From assembly GCF_000160835.1 (NCBI RefSeq), contig NZ_GG700738.1, forward strand, positions 33,071-97,070: a stretch of DNA of 64,000 bases. Direction: 5' to 3'. The notes under the pieces were generated by a model, which had not been told where the DNA came from, did not search any database, and worked only from the letters and a program-made list of their open reading frames with translations. Origin of the DNA: Limosilactobacillus antri DSM 16041. GTDB lineage: Bacteria; Bacillota; Bacilli; Lactobacillales; Lactobacillaceae. This document shows, one piece after another, positions 57,581-64,000 of this stretch. The translations under genes and the position numbers were made by a program. Every line of letters begins with the position of its first letter. Position 1 is the stretch's first letter.

Positions 57581-59094
57581 TATGCCTGGTGGCCTCCAAT
57601 CTCCTTGTTTCTTTTCCTAGCGACGGCGCCGTCCTTCAAGTCAGCCGCCCGGATGATCGAATTCTTGCCGAACTGGTCCTGTAAGCGCAGGATCATCTTT
57701 TGTACCTGCTGGTCCCGCTGGCGTTGCTGCTGCGCTGCCTTGGCCCGGGCAACCTGCTGGTGCGGGTTGGTGAAGAGGTCGAGCTGCTCGCTGTGGGTCA
57801 TCTGGGCCGCCACCGCCTGCTGAACAAGGTTGTTCGCCGTCACGGTCACCCGCCGGATGAGGAGGCTTGGGTCGACCTTGCGCTGAAAAGACGCCAGAAA
57901 GTGGCTGGTCAGTTCACGCGGCGAGGCGGTTGGCAGGGGAAGGCTAAAGGCGTCGTGGGCTGGGTGGGGGACTTCCCGACCGTAAAAGTCGGTGACCGTC
58001 GCCCCGTGATAGCCGTGGCCCTGGTGGAGGCTCTGAACATCGTAGTTGATGGTGAGTGAAAAGCGGTCCGCGACCAGGTCCCGCTTGACCATCTGGAGGC
58101 TGAGCATATCAACCATTTCCCGGACCACCAGCCGGCCTTCCTGGTATCGGTAGGGCTTGGGGAGGACGATACTGGAGTAGATGCCGTGGTGGTCGGACCG
58201 GTAGTTTTTGATGTCGGCCATCGTCGCGGACTCATAGCCCCAGGCGTGGTCGATAATTAATTCGGCGTTTTTGCCAAATTCCCGGTAGAGGACTTCCTCG
58301 TTTAAGGGGTCCGAAAGTTTGCCGAGCGAACAGCGTGCGACATCCCCCATCGTATGCAGGCCGAGCTTGTTCAGGCGTTTGGCGTAACCACGGCCGATCC
58401 GCCAAAAGTCGGTCAGCGGTTCGTGGGCCCAGAGGTAGCGGCGGTAGGACTGCTCATCCATCTGGGCAATCCGTACCCCGTCCTCGTCCGCTGGAATCCG
58501 TTTGGCGACAATGTCCATCGCGACCTTGGCGAGGTAGAGGTTGGTACCGATCCCGGCCGTGGCAGTAATTTTGGTTTCCAGCTGGATCGTTTGGATGATT
58601 TCCTTGGCGAGGGCATGAGCAGAAACCTGGTGTTCCCGTAGGTAGTCGGTGACGTCCATCAAGACCTCGTCGATGGAGTAGGGATGGATCATCTCTGGCG
58701 GCAGGTAGCGGAGGTAGATCTCATAAATCTCGGCGCTCTTTTGCAGGTAAAAGGCCATCCGCGGCGGAACAATTTTAAAGCCGATCCGCAGGCGGGGGTT
58801 GCGGAGGAGCTGGGGCCGGTAGACCGACTTAAACTTGGTCAGGCAGTGTCCGGGCGCCTGCTTGGCCCGCTCCCGGTTCAGCCGGGCGACGATTTGCTCA
58901 ACTTCAAAGAGCCGAGGCCGGCCCGGGACCCCGAACCGTTTCAGAGCCGGCGAAACGGCCAGGCAGATGGTCTTGCTGGTCCGCGATTCGTCCGCCACCA
59001 CCAGGTTGGTGGTCAGGGGGTTCAGATGGTGGGCCGCGCACTCGGCGGAGGCGTAGAATGACTTGAGGTCGATTGCTAGGTAAGTCCGGGCCAC
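57580..59094 (-). CDS. Y-family DNA polymerase (UmuC/UvrX type)
   Basis: The 504-residue polymerase is of the translesion type. It starts AIDLKSFYASAECA (first catalytic Asp), followed by PYSIDEVLMDVTDYL (the usual SIDE catalytic pair), GIGTNLYLAKVAMDI, then a helix-hairpin-helix near KLGLHTMGDVA and a C-terminal little-finger domain. It belongs to the UmuC-like branch of Gram-positive bacteria, often found on plasmids and in SOS regulons. The start codon is GTG 59094 with AAAGGAGGA. The promoter carries a LexA-type box, so DNA damage should induce it. The long C-terminal tail is rich in Gln and Lys. Confidence 0.92.
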   Translation of the reverse strand: MARTYLAIDLKSFYASAECAAHHLNPLTTNLVVADESRTSKTICLAVSPALKRFGVPGRPRLFEVEQIVARLNRERAKQAPGHCLTKFKSVYRPQLLRNPRLRIGFKIVPPRMAFYLQKSAEIYEIYLRYLPPEMIHPYSIDEVLMDVTDYLREHQVSAHALAKEIIQTIQLETKITATAGIGTNLYLAKVAMDIVAKRIPADEDGVRIAQMDEQSYRRYLWAHEPLTDFWRIGRGYAKRLNKLGLHTMGDVARCSLGKLSDPLNEEVLYREFGKNAELIIDHAWGYESATMADIKNYRSDHHGIYSSIVLPKPYRYQEGRLVVREMVDMLSLQMVKRDLVADRFSLTINYDVQSLHQGHGYHGATVTDFYGREVPHPAHDAFSLPLPTASPRELTSHFLASFQRKVDPSLLIRRVTVTANNLVQQAVAAQMTHSEQLDLFTNPHQQVARAKAAQQQRQRDQQVQKMILRLQDQFGKNSIIRAADLKDGAVARKRNKEIGGHQA

Positions 59095-59127
59095 GACAGG
59101 GCTCCTCCTTTCGTAATTTCACCCATC

Positions 59128-59162
59128 ATTATACGAGAATTCGGCGACGGGAACAAGTGTTT
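59128..59162 (-). promoter_or_regulatory. SOS promoter with LexA-type box for the polymerase/YolD operon
   Basis: On the minus strand TTGTTC (59156-59151), 17 bases and TATAAT (59133-59128) form a strong promoter. GAACAAGTGTTT (59151-59162) matches the Gram-positive LexA consensus GAAC-N4-GTTC except for one base and overlaps the -35 box. Confidence 0.78.
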
Positions 59163-59173
59163 GCACAGGCAAC

Positions 59174-59202
59174 TTGCCTTTTTGTCGAGAAGCGGCTAAA
59201 AT
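59174..59202 (+). promoter_or_regulatory. promoter of the trpS leader
   Basis: TTGCCT (59174-59179), 17-base spacer, TAAAAT (59197-59202), back to back with the SOS promoter only 12 bases from the LexA-type box. Confidence 0.65.
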
Positions 59203-59209
59203 ATAAGCA

Positions 59210-59372
59210 TTGAGTAGCACGAGCAGCAGCGAGGGACGGCAGGTGAAAAGGTCCCCAGGGTGCGAACTGGATTTTATTTTTTGAATAGTAATCAAAGCGG
59301 CAAGCAATTGCAATTTAGGTGGCACCGCGCGCAAGCGTCCTATTAGTCAATCGACTAGTGGGGCGCTTTTAA
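59210..59372 (+). ncRNA. T-box riboswitch of trpS (tryptophan)
   Basis: The leader has the T-box sequence AGGTGGCACCGCG (59317-59329). A terminator hairpin follows (AAGCGTCCTATTAGTC with GACTAGTGGGGCGCTT, about 59333-59368, then T). TGG at 59268-59270 within GAACTGGA is the plausible specifier codon for tRNA-Trp. Uncharged tRNA-Trp should stabilise the antiterminator and let trpS be transcribed. Confidence 0.88.
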
Positions 59373-60413
<1,041 letters not shown>

Positions 60414-60429
60414 AGCAAACTTAACTTAG

Positions 60430-60460
60430 CCGGTTCCGATTTTCGGGAGCCGGTTTTATT
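60430..60460 (+). terminator. terminator after trpS
   Basis: CCGGTTCC pairs with GGGAGCCGG (one bulge) followed by TTTTATTTAT. Confidence 0.75.
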
Positions 60461-60570
60461 TATGAAAAATTGACTACTCCCAGGAACAATTAGTGTTTCA
60501 CGGAACGGAACATGGTAACATAAAGGGGATAGTTTTTTAGAATTAAATTGAAGTAGCGGAGGTGAAAATA

Positions 60571-61506
60571 GTGGAAAACCTCGCAATTGTTGACCTCGGC
60601 TCTAACTCGGCGCGGATGGCAATCACGGAAGTGGCTCCGGATGGCCGCTTTCGCGAAATTAAGCGGGTAAAGGAAAATACCCGTTTGTCGGAAGGGATGG
60701 GCCGCGAAAAGGTGCTCCAGGAGCCCGCAATGCAGCGGACGATTGAAGCTCTCAAGCGGTTCAAGCAGCTCTACCAGGAGGTTCCCGGTGTAAAGGTCCG
60801 GGCGATTACCACGGCGGCAGTCCGCCAAGCCCGTAATCGCCAGGAATTCCTGGACCGGGTTGAACGAGAAGTCGGAATCCGGCTCCAGGTCCTGTCGGGA
60901 AAAAAAGAGGCATATTACGACTACTTAGGGGTGGTTCGCACCCTTAAACTAAACCACTGTTTGATTTTAGATGTTGGTGGCGCCAGCTGTGAACTGGTCC
61001 TGGTGCAACAGCGGCGCGCTCGGGACATGATTTCGATTCCGGTCGGAGCGGTTAACCTGTCGGAGCAGTTTCACTTGAACGGCTACGTGCGGTCGGCGGA
61101 CCTTTTCCGGGCGCAGGTGGCAATGAGCGACCGGCTAAAAAAGATTCCATGGCTGCGGTATGCGACCCGGTGCCCGATTGTCCTCTTGGGCGGGGCTAAC
61201 CGGACCCTGGCTCGGATGGCCTGGTCCTACCACCATCGTCACCATCGACGGTCGATTCACGGCTACCAGCTGAGTGCCCGCGCGGTTTACGCGACCTACC
61301 GCGAACTTTTGACCCGGAACCTGGCCCAGCGCAAGAAAATGCCGGGCTTGGAACCGGAACGGGCCGACATTATCGTCGGGGGGATGCTCCCCCTGATTAG
61401 TCTGCTTGAACGCAATAGCGACGGCCGGGTGATCTTCTCCGAAAGTGGGGTCCGGGAAGGAATCATTACCGAGTACGTCAACCAAAGGAAGCAGCACCAT
61501 GAATGA
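60571..61506 (+). CDS. Ppx/GppA-family phosphatase
   Basis: The 311-residue ASKHA-fold protein starts AIVDLGSNSARMAI (phosphate-binding loop 1), has ITTAAVRQARNRQEFLDRV, GKKEAYYDYLGV and LDVGGASCEL (loop 2). It is the short Firmicutes form without the HD domain. The family degrades polyphosphate or the pppGpp 5' phosphate; which one applies is unclear. The GTG at 60571 is used because GCGGAGG lies 8 bases upstream; a GTG at 60562 is part of that RBS. Its end overlaps the HMG-CoA reductase gene by 8 bases. Confidence 0.87.
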   Translation: MENLAIVDLGSNSARMAITEVAPDGRFREIKRVKENTRLSEGMGREKVLQEPAMQRTIEALKRFKQLYQEVPGVKVRAITTAAVRQARNRQEFLDRVEREVGIRLQVLSGKKEAYYDYLGVVRTLKLNHCLILDVGGASCELVLVQQRRARDMISIPVGAVNLSEQFHLNGYVRSADLFRAQVAMSDRLKKIPWLRYATRCPIVLLGGANRTLARMAWSYHHRHHRRSIHGYQLSARAVYATYRELLTRNLAQRKKMPGLEPERADIIVGGMLPLISLLERNSDGRVIFSESGVREGIITEYVNQRKQHHE

Positions 61507-62755
61507 TTGGCAGCACGGCTTTTATAAATTAACTGCGGCCGAGCGGCGGGCCCGGCTGACCGAAGCGTTGCACCTGCCGGCCACGGTCACGTCACTCTTG
61601 ACCGCTAACGGCTCAGCGCTCGGCGACCAGCTGGTGGAAAACTACCTGACGGACTATCCGGTGCCGGAAGGGTTAGCGCTCAACCTGCTGGTGAACGGGC
61701 AGCACTACCAGGTTCCAATGGCGGTTGAGGAGCCCTCGGTAATTGCGGCGGCTAGTAACGGTGCCCAGCGGGTTGCCCGGAGTGGCGGCTTTACCGCGCC
61801 CCGGCAACGGCGGTTGCTGGTTGGCCAGGTGGTCCTCCAGCCGCTAGCTGACGAACGGGCCACCGCTTTGACCTGGCTGCGTGACCACCAGGATGACTTG
61901 CTCCGGGTAGCGAACGCGGCCCACCCGTCGATGCAGCGGCGGGGCGGCGGCGCAAAGGAACTTCGCTTACGGACGCCGGGCGACTTCATTAGCGTGGACC
62001 TGCTGATCGACGTCTGCCAGGCGATGGGGGCCAACAGTGTCAACACGATGGCGGAGGCGGTTAGCCAGCATTTGCGCCAGCAGGGCTTTAACGTCTTGAC
62101 GGCCATCTTGAGCAACTACGCCACGGAGAGCCTGCAGACGGCTGAGTGCCGGGTTGACTTTTCTGCCTTGGCGACCAAGACCATGCCTGGCTCGGAGGTG
62201 GCGGAGCGAATCGCCAGCCTCAGCGGCCTGGCCCAGGTAGACCCCTACCGGGCGGCAACCCATAACAAGGGGATTATGAACGGGATTGACGCGGTAATGC
62301 TGGCTAGCGGCAACGATTGGCGGGCCATTGAAGCGGGCGCCCATGTCTATGCCAGCCGGGATGGTCAATACCGGGGGCTGAGTACCTGGCGGCTGACTGA
62401 TGATGGCAAATTGGCCGGGCAATTGACCCTCCCCCTGCCGGTCGGCGTCGTGGGCGGCTCAATTGGGCTCAACCCGCTGACCAAGGCCAACTATCAGATC
62501 AGCGGTATTCAAACGGCCGAAGAACTAGCGGCAGTGACGGCGAGCGTTGGTTTAGCCCAGAACCTGGCAGCCCTGCGCGCACTGGCTAGTTCTGGGATTC
62601 AGGCTGGCCACATGAAACTCCAGTACCGGTCCCTGGCGATTAGCGTTGGTGCCCGCCCCACCGAGGTTCCCGTGCTGGTAAAGGCGCTGACCCGGCAGAA
62701 TCACGTCGACCGGTCCCTGGCCAAGCAATTATTAGACGAGATTAGAAAGGATTAG
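61499..62755 (+). CDS. mvaA: hydroxymethylglutaryl-CoA reductase (class II type)
   Basis: The 418-residue enzyme reduces HMG-CoA to mevalonate, the committed step of isoprenoid synthesis in lactobacilli. VPMAVEEPSVIAAASNGA contains the catalytic Glu, followed by NSVNTMAEAV; later NKGIMNGIDAV and LPLPVGVVGGSIGLNP are typical of class II (MvaA) enzymes. The length is normal. Translational overlap with the Ppx/GppA gene and a short gap to the next gene suggest one operon. Confidence 0.94.
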   Translation: MNDWQHGFYKLTAAERRARLTEALHLPATVTSLLTANGSALGDQLVENYLTDYPVPEGLALNLLVNGQHYQVPMAVEEPSVIAAASNGAQRVARSGGFTAPRQRRLLVGQVVLQPLADERATALTWLRDHQDDLLRVANAAHPSMQRRGGGAKELRLRTPGDFISVDLLIDVCQAMGANSVNTMAEAVSQHLRQQGFNVLTAILSNYATESLQTAECRVDFSALATKTMPGSEVAERIASLSGLAQVDPYRAATHNKGIMNGIDAVMLASGNDWRAIEAGAHVYASRDGQYRGLSTWRLTDDGKLAGQLTLPLPVGVVGGSIGLNPLTKANYQISGIQTAEELAAVTASVGLAQNLAALRALASSGIQAGHMKLQYRSLAISVGARPTEVPVLVKALTRQNHVDRSLAKQLLDEIRKD

Positions 62756-62759
62756 TTGC

Positions 62760-63719
62760 ATGAGCGAAGAAATTAAATTGAACGCGGCCAACCAGGAATT
62801 GTTAAAGCAGGTCAATGACCTCTATCCTGAGGGCAGCGTGTTTGTTCAGTTTCACGGTGAAAAGTCGGGCTACGTCCGTCACGATCAGGCAACTCAGAAG
62901 ACGCTGCCCGGCGGTCTGTTTATCATCGTGACCGACCTGACAGAACCAAACTACACGGCTTCCCATGAACTGCTCCACCTGTTAATGCTGCTGCGGGGGT
63001 TCCCGCAGATTTTCTTCCAGCTTTCTCTGGGCGATTCGCGGCTGGATGAGCAAATGATGATCATGTCGACCGACCTCTACAACGTTGCCATCCACCGGGT
63101 CGTGGTTGCCGAACAGCGCAAGCACGGTCTGATTAACGACCAGGTTGAGGCGGAATACCTCAAGGGAATTGAACACACACTGACGCCAGAGGACAAGGCG
63201 GACGACGAAGAAAAGACCCTTCGTTTGCTGACCCTCTTGGACGCCCTGGTCTTTTATGGCGACCACCTTACCCAGTATGAGGCACAGCTAAAGGCGAAGT
63301 ATCCGACCGCCCTGGCCGCGGCCCAGAAAATGTACCAGCAGCTTGCTGAAAAGCCGATTCAGTCACCATTCGATATGCGGCGGTCAATTGTGAAAACCTA
63401 TTCGCTCTTTGACCAGCAAATGCAGGAATGGGGACTGCCGGCCCTCCACAACAACGAGTACACGACCCTGTCACCGGTACTGAGCGACCGGCAGCTGCGG
63501 CTGAGCCTACGCCAGGTCTTTGAAATTTACCACTCCGACATGAAGGAGCGGGGAACGAGTAAGCGGGCTTACGTGGGGCTTCGGCGGAGCGACGGCCAGA
63601 ACTCCTTTACCATGCCGGCACCGAACCCGGAATCGCCAGAAGAGTTCAAGCGGCTTTACGCCCAGCCGGTCAAGGAGTTCTTGGAACAACACAGCATCCC
63701 GTATATCGTAAGGAAGTGA
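62760..63719 (+). CDS. protein with HExxH motif, 'IpaB/EvcA family' of lactobacilli
   Basis: I recognise this 319-residue protein only as the group that Lactobacillus annotations call IpaB/EvcA family; the name carries no function. SHELLHLLML gives a zinc-protease-type His69-Glu70-x2-His73. A third ligand could be in the acidic RLDEQMM segment or at the helix VAIHRVVVAE. No signal peptide or membrane segment is present, so it would act in the cytoplasm. The gene follows HMG-CoA reductase after 4 bases and precedes a sirtuin gene by 4, hence is in the same operon. Confidence 0.7.
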   Translation: MSEEIKLNAANQELLKQVNDLYPEGSVFVQFHGEKSGYVRHDQATQKTLPGGLFIIVTDLTEPNYTASHELLHLLMLLRGFPQIFFQLSLGDSRLDEQMMIMSTDLYNVAIHRVVVAEQRKHGLINDQVEAEYLKGIEHTLTPEDKADDEEKTLRLLTLLDALVFYGDHLTQYEAQLKAKYPTALAAAQKMYQQLAEKPIQSPFDMRRSIVKTYSLFDQQMQEWGLPALHNNEYTTLSPVLSDRQLRLSLRQVFEIYHSDMKERGTSKRAYVGLRRSDGQNSFTMPAPNPESPEEFKRLYAQPVKEFLEQHSIPYIVRK

Positions 63720-63723
63720 TCTG

Positions 63724-64000
63724 ATGGAGTCGAAGATTCAAGCGGCGTTTGATGACGCCAAACACATTGTCTTTCTAACGGGAGCGGGGGTGTCGACCGC
63801 CTCGGGCATTCCAGATTTCCGCTCGGCAAGCGGTCTCTACACCCAAAACCGGAATGCGGAATACTACCTGAGTCACCGCTACTTTGCCAGCGACCCGGAC
63901 GGCTTTTACGAGTTTTGCAAGAAGAACCTGTACTTCCCGGACGCTAAGCCAAACGTGATTCATGAAAAGCAGGCGGCGCTGACCCAGCAGGACCGGGCAA
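63724..64000 (+). CDS. sirtuin NAD-dependent deacylase, 5' part (cut by the window end)
   Basis: The first 92 residues of a Sir2 protein are visible. They contain the NAD-binding motif LTGAGVSTASGIPDFRSASGLY and a following helix region, FASDPDGFYEFCKKNL. Sirtuins remove acetyl or other acyl groups from lysines, using NAD. The frame is open at position 64000. The ATG follows GGAAGTGATCTG, a modest RBS, four bases after the preceding stop, indicating co-transcription. Confidence 0.92.
   Translation, partial: MESKIQAAFDDAKHIVFLTGAGVSTASGIPDFRSASGLYTQNRNAEYYLSHRYFASDPDGFYEFCKKNLYFPDAKPNVIHEKQAALTQQDRA

Overview
The window looks like chromosomal DNA of a fermentative lactic acid bacterium of the Lactobacillaceae, most likely a Limosilactobacillus-type species. 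The grounds are the moderately GC-rich coding bias, strong AAGGAGG-type ribosome binding sites, frequent TTG/GTG starts, CcpA (cre) sites, a T-box in front of trpS, a degradative-type HMG-CoA reductase, an L-2-hydroxyisocaproate dehydrogenase and a LexA-type GAAC-N4-GTT(C/T) box. No phage genes, insertion sequences, CRISPR arrays or rRNA genes were seen. The species is not fixed by the sequence.

Layout. 0-6.6 kb: a VOC protein with a zinc alcohol dehydrogenase, an acidic membrane protein, L-HicDH, an MFS exporter with a TSUP transporter behind a structured leader, and a MazE/MazF-like toxin-antitoxin pair between two almost identical terminators. 6.7-15.4 kb: a complete sialic-acid (N-acetylneuraminate) catabolic region with divergent arms. 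nanE, an RpiR regulator, nagB and nagA lie on the minus strand; nanK, nanA, a YhcH/NanQ-type protein, an MFS sialate transporter and an acetylesterase lie on the plus strand. 15.6-25.4 kb: two amino-acid permeases, a frameshifted class-I glutamine-amidotransferase-like gene, nth, tRNA-Thr(GGT), an ArgE/DapE peptidase, a decayed multidrug ABC half-transporter, an SDR and a ketopantoate-reductase-family gene. 25.6-36.2 kb: a ClC antiporter, a CPA2 antiporter, helD, ndk, a DUF915-type hydrolase, and an alpha-galactosidase with a divergent AraC regulator. 36.2-40.7 kb: a 1426-residue acyl-CoA dehydratase activase-like protein, divergent from a TetR regulator.

40.9-57.1 kb is the most unusual part. 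It is a two-sided cluster resembling the little-understood ydjXYZ-ynjBCDE genes of Escherichia coli: TVP38/TMEM64 proteins, a secreted YdjY-like protein, a YnjB/YnjC/YnjD-like ABC importer and a secreted YnjE-like rhodanese. It is expanded with HdrC/HdrB-like iron-sulfur proteins, two small sugar or nucleotidyl transferases of the 'selenodomain/arsenosugar-associated' type, an APH-fold kinase-like protein and a nucleoside-hydrolase-fold protein. A cysteine desulfidase, a cystine importer and a YeeE/YedE sulfur transporter lie beside it. I read it as an uptake and processing system for a sulfur- or selenium-containing metabolite; the substrate is unknown.

57.1-64 kb: a YolD/Y-family polymerase SOS pair under a LexA-type box, divergent from T-box-controlled trpS, then a Ppx/GppA phosphatase, HMG-CoA reductase, an HExxH protein and the start of a sirtuin gene cut by the window end.

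Two genes (the amidotransferase at 17.7 kb and the ABC transporter at 22.4 kb) carry what looks like one extra G in a short G run. The ABC gene has also lost an internal segment.
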